From a virus, in IMG/VR virus record IMGVR_UViG_3300008625_000045, positions 1-31,663 of that record: a stretch of 31,663 nt of DNA; one strand, 5' to 3'. Positions 25,832 to 30,864 of this stretch are shown piece by piece; the first letter of the stretch is position 1; every line of letters starts with the position of its first letter. The notes below the pieces were generated by a model. The model was given only the letters and a program-made list of their open reading frames with translations, had not been told where the DNA came from and ran no database searches. The translations under genes were made by a program, and so were the position numbers.

Positions 25832-26008
25832 TTATAAAACCAACTCACCCCGATCCATTGCTTCAATAGCCCTAGCACGAAGCCGAGCAATGTCCAAGGA
25901 ATCCATCTCATGCTCCTCAGCAATTTCTGCAATCCGAGCATCCAAACGAGCTCGTCTTTCAATTGCAAAATCTCTTGCGATACTTTCTGCGATTTCCAAA
26001 CTTTCCAT
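25832..26008 (-). CDS. Small helical protein (58 aa)
   Basis: Start taken at ATG 26008 (MESLEIAESIARDFAIERRA) because AGGAGA lies 6 nt upstream, 10 nt below the stop of the preceding gene; the longer frame would overlap that gene. The product is a single amphipathic, heptad-like helix (RLDARIAEIAEEHEMDSLDI, ARLRARAIEAMDRGE). It is probably an oligomerising small protein, co-transcribed from P8. No family is known to me. Confidence 0.65.
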   Translation of the reverse strand: MESLEIAESIARDFAIERRARLDARIAEIAEEHEMDSLDIARLRARAIEAMDRGELVL

Positions 26009-26018
26009 AATTCTCCTA

Positions 26019-26315
26019 TTAGAGAGTAGTGTACATTCCTGTATGAGACTCAAAGAGACTCACCAGCATATCATTATAAACATTGTCGTATGTCCTGACT
26101 GACTTCATTTCACCCATCTTAGTTACCTTGGCGAAAGTGACATCATAAAGATCAAGACCATTCAGACTGACTTCCATGAAATTCGCATTGGTCTTGTTTC
26201 GACCAATTCTCATACGAATCCCATTCTCAGTTGACACCATCATTTTGGCACCTGTCATGACACGAAAGCGATTACCACCTAGTGTCCTGTAAATTTCATT
26301 AGCAACATCACTCAT
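26019..26315 (-). CDS. Conserved phage protein, LGGNRFRVMTGAK family (98 aa)
   Basis: The product (MSDVANEIYRTLGGNRFRVM, TGAKMMVSTENGIRMRIGRN, KTNANFMEVSLNGLDLYDVT, DNVYNDMLVSLFESHTGMYT) matches a small family seen across phages and plasmids, with the recurrent LGG..F..MTGAK and L.GRN..... V.LNG.D.Y.V.F motifs. I know no experimentally assigned function. The start at 26315 is fixed by CGGAG 6 nt upstream; the frame extends further up only through a TTG. It is first in the P8 operon with the 58-residue protein. Confidence 0.78.
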   Translation of the reverse strand: MSDVANEIYRTLGGNRFRVMTGAKMMVSTENGIRMRIGRNKTNANFMEVSLNGLDLYDVTFAKVTKMGEMKSVRTYDNVYNDMLVSLFESHTGMYTTL

Positions 26316-26354
26316 TTCATTCTCCGAAAAGGTTTCTCTCAATCATCAGTTTAT

Positions 26355-26382
26355 ATTATACCAAATAGAGGTAAATTGTCAA
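26355..26382 (-). promoter_or_regulatory. Sigma70-type promoter P8
   Basis: Minus strand: TTGACA, 16 nt, TATAAT, preceded by nine A and GAC. It drives the 98- and 58-residue genes. A 47-nt inverted repeat (26395..26441) stands directly upstream. Confidence 0.85.
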
Positions 26383-26394
26383 GTCTTTTTTTTT

Positions 26395-26441
26395 ATCCGT
26401 CACTTTTCCGTCACTATTGACATGACGGATAAATGACGGAT
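26395..26441. repeat. Doubled inverted repeat (ATCCGTCA / TGACGGAT)
   Basis: ATCCGTCA (26395-26402) pairs with TGACGGAT (26434-26441), and TCCGTCA (26407-26413) with TGACGGA (26423-26429): a nearly continuous 19-bp stem with a 9-nt loop, built of the same heptamer four times. On the minus strand it is followed by A, not T, so it is not an ordinary terminator for the 128-residue gene. It sits between that gene and promoter P8, so it may be an operator, an RNA processing site or a terminator of plus-strand RNA. Confidence 0.7.
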
Positions 26442-26450
26442 ATGTGGTCA

Positions 26451-26837
26451 TTACAAAGCACCTGTCCAACGGACACGATCAAAAGACCTATCCAGAACAT
26501 TCCCTCTACGGAAGTTCCTTGCAGGAGTCTTCCAACCAGCGGGCATTAGAATGTCACCGAACTCAAACTTCTTGTCATCATCAACTGCAACGACAAAAGC
26601 CTTGACACTAGTACCATCAGTGACCTTGACATACTTCTTACCCATCGAGTACTCAAGAGATGCACAATACTCTCGACACATTCGATCTGAAACAGTCTCA
26701 CCATTCTCATCACGAACCCTCTCAGGATTTCGTGCATTGGAACCACCAGACCATCTTTTATAGTCATCTCTCATGGCATCCAACATTGCATCCAAACCTT
26801 CTACTAGAGCTTCAACTCTTTCACCATATACACTCAT
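26451..26837 (-). CDS. Hypothetical early protein (128 aa), YVKV-GDIL-PAGWKTPARNFRRG type
   Basis: The N-terminal third is helical (RVEALVEGLDAMLDAMRDDY). The C-terminal half (MGKKYVKVTDGTSVKAFVVA, FGDILMPAGWKTPARNFRRG, NVLDRS, RWTGAL) resembles small early proteins I have seen in cyanophages and other marine phages: a beta domain ending with a 'GDIL.aa.WK.PArNf.RGNv' block. Function is unknown. AGGAGA lies 5 nt above the ATG and overlaps the stop of the 37-residue membrane peptide. It is probably transcribed from P7 by read-through of the hairpin at 26987..27014. Confidence 0.72.
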   Translation of the reverse strand: MSVYGERVEALVEGLDAMLDAMRDDYKRWSGGSNARNPERVRDENGETVSDRMCREYCASLEYSMGKKYVKVTDGTSVKAFVVAVDDDKKFEFGDILMPAGWKTPARNFRRGNVLDRSFDRVRWTGAL

Positions 26838-26846
26838 AACAATCTC

Positions 26847-26960
26847 CTATAAAGAAAAAGCAATTACAAAATTAACATAGACAAGTGCAAGAGCAAATGT
26901 CCAACAAACCAAACCTTCAGCTACACTCAAGTAACCAGCACATCTCTTAGGTATTCTCAT
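26847..26960 (-). CDS. Putative 37-residue membrane peptide
   Basis: The ATG at 26960 overlaps the stop of a five-codon frame (MGQLI, ATG at 26974, with GGAGA upstream) by ATGA. The 37-residue product (MRIPKRCAGYLSVAEGLVCW then TFALALVYVNFVIAFSL) has a basic N-terminus and one C-terminal transmembrane helix. Its TAG abuts the ribosome-binding site of the 128-residue gene. The frame fills the gap between terminator and next gene, as expected for a coupled small gene. No family is recognised, and without homologues it remains a candidate. Confidence 0.45.
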   Translation of the reverse strand: MRIPKRCAGYLSVAEGLVCWTFALALVYVNFVIAFSL

Positions 26961-26986
26961 ATCAACTGTCCCATGAAAAGTTCTCC

Positions 26987-27014
26987 AAAAATTCTGGGGG
27001 TCTTGTTGACCCCC
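26987..27014 (-). terminator. Intrinsic terminator / attenuator
   Basis: Minus strand: GGGGGTC-AACAA-GACCCCC, then AGAATTTTT. It is 9 nt below the stop of the 64-residue gene. The T run begins four bases after the stem, so termination may be incomplete and supply the downstream genes, which lack their own promoter. Confidence 0.7.
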
Positions 27015-27023
27015 TTAGTGTGT

Positions 27024-27218
27024 TTAACTGAAATCAACTACGTTAAAGGTTTTACCATTCAAGATGATGGTCTTGACAACCCTCATCTTATTACGTTCAA
27101 CTGAACGACCAGAGTCAAACATTGACTCACCAGACTCAAAGAATCTGTTACTTCCATCATGACCCTCAAAAGTCTTTTTGACCTTTGCGGTAACTGTTGT
27201 GGTGTTTACTTCTCCCAT
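27024..27218 (-). CDS. Hypothetical early protein (64 aa)
   Basis: A small basic protein, MGEVNTTTVTAKVKKTFEGH then DGSNRFFESGESMFDSGRSV, ending ILNGKTFNVVDFS. The alternating pattern at both ends suggests a beta structure with a flexible middle; no family is recognised. An AAGGAAC ribosome-binding site precedes the ATG. It is the first gene after promoter P7, with a leader that begins in a perfect hairpin (27245..27263), and is followed by a terminator. Confidence 0.65.
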   Translation of the reverse strand: MGEVNTTTVTAKVKKTFEGHDGSNRFFESGESMFDSGRSVERNKMRVVKTIILNGKTFNVVDFS

Positions 27219-27244
27219 TAGTTCCTTTCGGTAGGAGGGTTAAA

Positions 27245-27263
27245 AGAGAGGAATATCCTCTCT
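27245..27263 (-). promoter_or_regulatory. 5' leader hairpin below P7
   Basis: Minus strand: AGAGAGGA-TAT-TCCTCTCT followed by TTTT, starting within about 10 nt of the expected transcription start. It may stabilise the RNA end, or be a weak early terminator. Confidence 0.55.
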
Positions 27264-27277
27264 CAGTTTCTAATTAT

Positions 27278-27306
27278 ATTGTATGTCATTTCCCTCAAGA
27301 TGTCAA
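27278..27306 (-). promoter_or_regulatory. Sigma70-type promoter P7
   Basis: Minus strand: TTGACA, 17 nt, TACAAT. The TGA stop of the 82-residue gene lies within TTGACA. The usual AAAAGAC is replaced by TTTTGTC. It drives the 64-residue gene and, by read-through, probably the 37- and 128-residue genes. Confidence 0.75.
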
Positions 27307-27551
27307 GACAAAAATGCATTGGATTTAATGTGTTCTATCTTGTCATGAAGGGACAGCTTCTCGCCACTCTCAAGGCACTCAAAAGCTGCATTGTTTTCCA
27401 GAAGTGAAATCTTTCTCACCAGATCCCACTTCAACTTGCGAGCGGCATCCAGATCCTCTTCCAGAACAGCAATCCTAGAAGCAACATCTACCAAATCATC
27501 ATTTGCCATTTCTAACATGATGTCACGTTTACCACGATTATAATCGTCCAT
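27303..27551 (-). CDS. Coiled-coil early protein (82 aa)
   Basis: ATG 27551 (MDDYNRGKRDIMLEMANDDL) is chosen because GGAGA lies 4 nt upstream; the longer frame upstream overlaps a better small gene. Residues 20-60 are a coiled coil (VASRIAVLEEDLDAARKLKW, DLVRKISLLENNAAF), and the end is ESGEKLSLHDKIEHIKSNAF. The last codons run into promoter P7. It is linked to the 44-residue acidic gene by a 1-nt gap. Function is unknown. Confidence 0.6.
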   Translation of the reverse strand: MDDYNRGKRDIMLEMANDDLVDVASRIAVLEEDLDAARKLKWDLVRKISLLENNAAFECLESGEKLSLHDKIEHIKSNAFLS

Positions 27552-27552
27552 A

Positions 27553-27687
27553 TTATCTCCATCCATCTCTTGCCATATCGGCAAGTTCGATACGGGCTTC
27601 TTCTTCAGCCTCAAGTTCATCAATGAAAGCGATGATTTCCTCATCACTCATTTCCTCACCAATCCAACCCATAAGATCAATATCCAT
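27553..27687 (-). CDS. Small acidic protein (44 aa)
   Basis: A 44-codon frame with a strong AGGAGA, 5 nt above the ATG. The product MDIDLMGWIGEEMSDEEIIA then FIDELEAEEEARIELADMAR is very acidic (over one third Asp/Glu) and helical. Its TAA is one base above the next ATG. Very acidic small phage proteins include DNA mimics and inhibitors of host enzymes; I have no evidence for a target here. It lies in an operon running from P6 through four genes. Confidence 0.65.
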   Translation of the reverse strand: MDIDLMGWIGEEMSDEEIIAFIDELEAEEEARIELADMARDGWR

Positions 27688-27697
27688 TTTTGTCTCC

Positions 27698-27907
27698 TTA
27701 TTTGACAACTACGATTTCACCATTAAACACATTGACTTCAAAGTGATTCATAACCAAATCCTCATCTGTCCAGCGATCACTCTTATCAGCGATCCTGAAA
27801 GCAAGTTCTCTTGCCCACTCTAGACCCTCATCAAGAGTCTCAAAACTCTCACGATGATTGAAGGAACCAAGTCCCTTCTCTTTTGTCTTAACTTCTGATA
27901 TCCACAT
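27698..27907 (-). CDS. Hypothetical early protein (69 aa)
   Basis: Product MWISEVKTKEKGLGSFNHRE, SFETLDEGLEWARELAFRIA, then WTDEDLVMNHFEVNVFNGEI. The strand-helix-strand layout (WISEV...S..TLDEGLEWARELA..I) recalls very small alpha/beta phage proteins, but no family is recognised. Its ATG overlaps the TAA of the coiled-coil gene upstream (TAATG), with GGAGA nearby, so the P6 operon is translated as a chain. Confidence 0.65.
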   Translation of the reverse strand: MWISEVKTKEKGLGSFNHRESFETLDEGLEWARELAFRIADKSDRWTDEDLVMNHFEVNVFNGEIVVVK

Positions 27908-28080
27908 TATACAGTCTCCATAGGAATGGTTAATTCGTCATAAGTATAACAACTATCCTCATAACATTCTTTATATCTGTCTCTTTCTCTAGTTACTCTT
28001 TCAAGTTCTTCTCTTAACTCTACAACCTCAACTCTAAGGGTTGCACACTCATCAATTAACTCTTCTCTTGTTACGGACAT
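27907..28080 (-). CDS. Small coiled-coil protein (57 aa)
   Basis: The first gene after P6: CGGAGA lies 6 nt above the ATG. The product MSVTREELIDECATLRVEVV then ELREELERVTRERDRYKECY is one continuous coiled coil, ending EDSCYTYDELTIPMETV. It is probably a dimerising accessory protein. The stop overlaps the following start. No family is recognised. Confidence 0.7.
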   Translation of the reverse strand: MSVTREELIDECATLRVEVVELREELERVTRERDRYKECYEDSCYTYDELTIPMETV

Positions 28081-28085
28081 TTTGT

Positions 28086-28158
28086 TCTCCGAAAAAGGGT
28101 TTCTCTTAACTGTTCACTTATATTATACCAAATTTGAACCAGATGTCAAGTCTTTTTT
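28086..28158 (-). repeat. Promoter-leader direct repeat, copy 1
   Basis: About 72 bp covering leader (TCTCCGAAAAAGGG on plus), -10, spacer, -35 and A tract of P6. It matches 28515..28586 with one substitution (in the -10) and one single-base gap. A duplicated promoter cassette, 429 bp apart, same orientation. Confidence 0.92.
28122..28149 (-). promoter_or_regulatory. Sigma70-type promoter P6
   Basis: Minus strand: TTGACA, 16 nt, TATAAT, preceded by AAAAAAGAC. It lies directly after the stop of the 116-residue gene (28158) and drives the chain of four small genes down to 27303. Confidence 0.85.
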
Positions 28159-28508
28159 CACATACCATATTCAGACCAGTAATGTTTCTTCTCTCTTGAA
28201 TAGACATTATGTTTCTTGATTTTCCATTTCACAATCATGGGCTCTCCGTGGTCATCTTCATCAATAAGAACATGGACTACAGTTTTCAGAACCCTTGCCA
28301 TACGAAAACCTCTGTCCATTTTCCAACGAGAAGTTACCCAGACACGATGAACAAACTTATCCTTCAGACCATAATCTGCATACGCTACCCAATCATCTTC
28401 CTTGGCTTCTGAATATTCAAAAAATTGACCAGTTTCTTTAGATTCAAAGGAACCAATAATTGAGCTGTCTCCTACATTAAAATAAGTACTAGAATCAGCA
28501 AATGCCAT
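28158..28508 (-). CDS. Hypothetical early protein (116 aa)
   Basis: A beta-rich, aromatic protein (STYFNVGDSSIIGSFESKET, GQFFEYSEAKEDDWVAYADY, KFVHRVWVTSRWKMDRGFRM, LKTVVHVLIDEDDHGEPMIV) ending KKHNVYSREKKHYWSEYGM. No family or catalytic motif is recognised. It has its own promoter P5 and a GGAGA ribosome-binding site, and its stop is followed within a few bases by the A tract of P6, so it appears to be a single-gene cassette. Confidence 0.68.
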   Translation of the reverse strand: MAFADSSTYFNVGDSSIIGSFESKETGQFFEYSEAKEDDWVAYADYGLKDKFVHRVWVTSRWKMDRGFRMARVLKTVVHVLIDEDDHGEPMIVKWKIKKHNVYSREKKHYWSEYGM

Positions 28509-28514
28509 ATTTAA

Positions 28515-28586
28515 TCTCCAAAAAGGGTTTCTCTTAACTGTTCACTTATAGTATACCAAATTTGAACCAGATGTCAAGTCTTTTTT
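28515..28586 (-). repeat. Promoter-leader direct repeat, copy 2
   Basis: Second copy of the cassette at 28086..28158, covering P5 and its leader. The single substitution changes the -10 from TATAAT to TATACT, so the two copies may differ in strength. Confidence 0.92.
28550..28577 (-). promoter_or_regulatory. Sigma70-type promoter P5
   Basis: Minus strand: TTGACA, 16 nt, TATACT, preceded by AAAAAAAAGAC. It lies immediately after the TAA of the 61-residue gene (28587) and drives the 116-residue gene. Confidence 0.82.
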
Positions 28587-28772
28587 TTAACCAATCTCCT
28601 CAGAGGTGATATAAACGACATACCGATCTGACTTTTCTCGCCATGTTCCAGCCACACCTTCTAAAATTTCAATAGAAGGGGTTGCAAATTCAAACATACA
28701 AACTCTTCTTTCCGAAAGGGATTTAGTCCAATCGGCGTCAAACACACGCAATACGAAATACATATCCTTCAT
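28587..28772 (-). CDS. Hypothetical early protein (61 aa)
   Basis: Product MKDMYFVLRVFDADWTKSLS, ERRVCMFEFATPSIEILEGV, ending YVVYITSEEIG: three predicted strands with a short helix. It is the last gene of the three-gene P4 operon, TAATG-coupled to its neighbour, with AGAGGA upstream. Function is unknown. Confidence 0.62.
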   Translation of the reverse strand: MKDMYFVLRVFDADWTKSLSERRVCMFEFATPSIEILEGVAGTWREKSDRYVVYITSEEIG

Positions 28773-28954
28773 TAGAATTCCTCTCTAAGGCGGGTTTTAA
28801 TATATTCAATAGCCGAGGTGAGACTGTTCATTCTCTCAACCCACTCCGACTCATGGGTGAAGAAACCAACTGCACCAGCAAGTTTCATTTTTCTGATTCT
28901 CAGATCACCCAACTCACTTCTCAAACTGATTTCTAATTCTGTCATTTCTTTCAT
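28772..28954 (-). CDS. Small helical protein (60 aa)
   Basis: Product MKEMTELEISLRSELGDLRI then RKMKLAGAVGFFTHESEWVE ending SAIEYIKTRLREEF. Two helices joined by GAVGFF; heptad spacing suggests a helical hairpin or dimer. It is coupled at both ends through TAATG. No family is recognised. The second Met (residue 4) is an alternative start, but the coupled ATG is preferred. Confidence 0.62.
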   Translation of the reverse strand: MKEMTELEISLRSELGDLRIRKMKLAGAVGFFTHESEWVERMNSLTSAIEYIKTRLREEF

Positions 28955-29172
28955 TAGAACATACTCCCTCTAGAGGTTAAAGACCAATTATCCAGATCAT
29001 TTGCTTCTCGCAGATCAGAATACTCACACCACTCACAGGCTCCATCGACTTCATAGTGAACCATGTAATCGTGGAGTCCATCTCCGTTAAATGAACGCTT
29101 TGTCACTTCACCAACCAGATCATTCAAGGCATGAACCACAACCATGTCACCTATTTCCCATTTTCTTTCCAT
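28954..29172 (-). CDS. Hypothetical protein, possible SH3-like fold (72 aa)
   Basis: Product MERKWEIGDMVVVHALNDLV, GEVTKRSFNGDGLHDYMVHY, EVDGACEWCEYSDLREANDL. The order W.IGD.V.V......GEV......D.Y.VHYE-DG..EW-EYSDLREA looks like a Tudor/KOW-type small barrel, found in nucleic-acid or protein-binding modules; this is a pattern judgement. First gene of the P4 operon, with CGGAG before the ATG. Confidence 0.65.
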   Translation of the reverse strand: MERKWEIGDMVVVHALNDLVGEVTKRSFNGDGLHDYMVHYEVDGACEWCEYSDLREANDLDNWSLTSRGSMF

Positions 29173-29214
29173 TTTCGATCTCCGAAAGGGTTATCTCTCT
29201 CACTCAACAATTAT

Positions 29215-29243
29215 ATTATACGTTATTTTGGGGTCATTGTCAA
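29215..29243 (-). promoter_or_regulatory. Sigma70-type promoter P4
   Basis: Minus strand: TTGACA, 17 nt, TATAAT, with a nine-A tract and GTTC upstream. The stop TGA of the 61-residue coiled-coil gene is the TGA of TTGACA. It drives the 72-60-61 residue operon. Confidence 0.85.
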
Positions 29244-29425
29244 GAACTTTTTTTTTCTTCTTCTCTTTTTTTCCAGAAATATTCCATGCAGTCATCCCAG
29301 CCTCTATCGTACTCCTTCTTGAGTGCCACTTGGATTTGTGCAGAAATCATCTCTGCCACATTCTCTCTCAGAGAGCTCACTTCTTTTCTCAGATCCTCTA
29401 CAGAATCTTGGTATGCAATACTCAT
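29240..29425 (-). CDS. Coiled-coil early protein (61 aa)
   Basis: Product MSIAYQDSVEDLRKEVSSLR, ENVAEMISAQIQVALKKEYD, RGWDDCMEYFWKKREEEKKS. Residues 8-45 are a coiled coil; the end is Lys/Glu-rich and coded by the A-rich tract of promoter P4. The ATG overlaps the preceding stop (ATGA), with AAAGGAAG upstream, so it is coupled to the OB-fold-like gene. Confidence 0.65.
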   Translation of the reverse strand: MSIAYQDSVEDLRKEVSSLRENVAEMISAQIQVALKKEYDRGWDDCMEYFWKKREEEKKSS

Positions 29426-29811
29426 GTTTTACTTCCTTTGTTATACAGAATTTTGACATGGGAAATTCGGGTCTGATTCTCTCCACCCCATTGCCCATAT
29501 TTTGCAATGCGACCTTTGACCTTGATGCAGTCTCCAACAGCCACTTCTTCCATCTTGACAGGAGTGTTCTTGACAGTCCCATAGAAGGTCACTACATTCC
29601 CATCCCTGTCCACCAGAGTATGCAGGGAGTAGTCACGAAAGTCTCGACTCTCGACCAGTTTCACAAAGATCTCAACTGGAGTCCCAATGCGAGCTTCTCC
29701 ATTGGTCAGGTGCTTGGACTTTGGGGCCACAATATGATCAACATTCTTTTCCAACGCCATGATTTCCTTTTTCAAACAATGATTATATTTTGGGTCTTGG
29801 GGATCTTTCAC
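29422..29811 (-). CDS. OB-fold-like protein (129 aa)
   Basis: Residues about 45-120 (TPVEIFVKLVESRDFRDYSL, HTLVDRDGNVVTFYGTVKNT, VGDCIKVKGRIAKYGQWGGE, NQTRISHVKI) follow the strand order of an OB fold: V.L.D.dGN.VTFYG ... V.VGD.I.VKGRI.KYG...G..QT.IS.VKI. Such domains usually bind single-stranded nucleic acid; similar segments occur in phage replication-associated proteins. Two starts are possible: GTG at 29811 with AGGAG 5 nt upstream, or ATG at 29760 (MALEKNVDHI) with AAAGGA. I list the longer because it leaves a short gap to the gene above. Transcription comes from P3. Confidence 0.68.
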   Translation of the reverse strand: MKDPQDPKYNHCLKKEIMALEKNVDHIVAPKSKHLTNGEARIGTPVEIFVKLVESRDFRDYSLHTLVDRDGNVVTFYGTVKNTPVKMEEVAVGDCIKVKGRIAKYGQWGGENQTRISHVKILYNKGSKT

Positions 29812-29841
29812 ACAGTCTCCTCACTTTTCACAAAGGGTTTT

Positions 29842-30351
29842 CTAGAACCCCAGAACTTCTTCACATTCCTTCCAGAATCCCAGAAAGGATACTAACAATC
29901 CTTTCTCCATTCCGTATGCACGAACCTCATAGGGTAACTTAAAGTATTCCACCAGAGTCTCCGCTTCGTAGTTCACACCTTTCCACATCAACCCAGAATC
30001 TCTCCAAGTCAACTCACCAGAAACGTAGTCACTCACATGAACCAGTTCATGACACAGGGTCTTGAGGACATCGTGTGCCCACTCAGTTTCACCCTTCTCT
30101 CGTCCGTATTCATCAAGAGTCAAACGATGATGGTCAATGATAACATCGAACTCTCTAGGACGATACCTATTGGTCCATTCAGAGATCTTGGCTTCACCCT
30201 CTGCGGCATGGTGCCTCAGATGAAGGTTAATTCTCAGGTTATCTCTCATACGTTTAGAGACACCCAATTCACTCAGAGTATGTTCGACACAAACCTTGAG
30301 TCCCATACGAAACTTTGAATCAATATTTCTAGCGTGAAGTTTAATTTCCAT
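29842..30351 (-). CDS. SprT-like zinc metalloprotein (HELVH)
   Basis: The product has the gluzincin motif HELVHVSDY at residues 101-109, with a candidate third ligand Glu142 in LPYEVRAYG, and DVIIDHHRLTL before it. This arrangement is that of SprT-like/minigluzincin proteins common in phages. The catalytic Glu102 is present, so a peptidase is likely, but substrates are not known. AGGAGA lies 4 nt above the ATG, after promoter P3 with a palindromic spacer. The OB-fold-like and coiled-coil genes follow in the same transcript, so a role in DNA metabolism or host takeover is possible but unproven. Confidence 0.78.
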   Translation of the reverse strand: MEIKLHARNIDSKFRMGLKVCVEHTLSELGVSKRMRDNLRINLHLRHHAAEGEAKISEWTNRYRPREFDVIIDHHRLTLDEYGREKGETEWAHDVLKTLCHELVHVSDYVSGELTWRDSGLMWKGVNYEAETLVEYFKLPYEVRAYGMEKGLLVSFLGFWKECEEVLGF

Positions 30352-30382
30352 TGAGTCTCCTCTTTTTTAACCTTTCACTTAT

Positions 30383-30410
30383 ATTATACCACATGGGAGT
30401 CCCATGTCAA
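30383..30410 (-). promoter_or_regulatory. Sigma70-type promoter P3
   Basis: Minus strand: TTGACA, 16 nt, TATAAT, preceded by AAAAGAC. It drives the SprT-like, OB-like and coiled-coil genes. The spacer is a perfect palindrome (see 30391..30407). Confidence 0.85.
30391..30407. promoter_or_regulatory. Palindrome in the P3 spacer, candidate operator
   Basis: ACATGGGA-G-TCCCATGT, a perfect 8+1+8 inverted repeat lying between the -10 and -35 and touching the -35. A dimeric repressor bound here would block polymerase. No other promoter of the set has this sequence. Confidence 0.5.
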
Positions 30411-30420
30411 GTCTTTTATT

Positions 30421-30864
30421 TTAAAAAAATGTAACAGAATATTCGGTAGACTCTCCGTTGCAACGCCACGTTCCTTTGTGGGATGTAGAGATTTTCGTTC
30501 CGACACAGGTGAAATTAGATACTTTCGCAGACCAACTCCACTCTTTCCCGAAGGGGTCAGAAGAGAGCTCTGCGAGTTGCACTCTAGGGTTTGAGAAGGA
30601 AATCACAGGGGGAATGGCCACTTGGTGAATCACTTTGGTTGGCACTGCAACCTCTCTGATTATAACTTCTCGTTTTATAACCTCTTGTTGTATCTTGGTG
30701 ATTATAATAGGGGGTTTCTCTGTGGGAGTTTTGAGGGAACAGGTGGGACACTCGTTATTTACTATTGGGCAGCCTTTGGGGTCATGACAGACCCACTCAG
30801 GAGTCCCTTTGGAAATATTAGGAGTCCCTAAAATTAGTATTAGCAAAAAAATATATAGAAACAT
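30421..30864 (-). CDS. Secreted cysteine-rich protein of unknown function (147 aa)
   Basis: The N-terminus MFLYIFLLILILGTPNISKG is a signal peptide or signal anchor. It is followed by a cysteine-rich stretch (CHDPKGCPIVNNECPTC, residues about 25-42), an extended beta segment (ITKIQQEVIKREVIIREVAV) and a C-terminal domain with two more Cys (NFTCVGTKISTSHKGTWRCN). Seven Cys suggest disulfides outside the cytoplasm. I recognise no family; a periplasmic or cell-envelope role, perhaps lysis or superinfection, is speculation. No clear ribosome-binding site is visible. A TATAAATC box is 9 nt upstream, so it may be a late gene within the early arm. Confidence 0.6.
   Translation of the reverse strand: MFLYIFLLILILGTPNISKGTPEWVCHDPKGCPIVNNECPTCSLKTPTEKPPIIITKIQQEVIKREVIIREVAVPTKVIHQVAIPPVISFSNPRVQLAELSSDPFGKEWSWSAKVSNFTCVGTKISTSHKGTWRCNGESTEYSVTFF

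Noticed and set aside
26395-26441. Inverted repeat called as terminator of the 128-residue gene
   Set aside because: On the minus strand it is followed by nine A, not T.
29323-29895. 190-codon plus-strand frame
   Set aside because: Antisense to the OB-like and coiled-coil genes, which have ribosome-binding sites, coupling and plausible folds; this frame has none.
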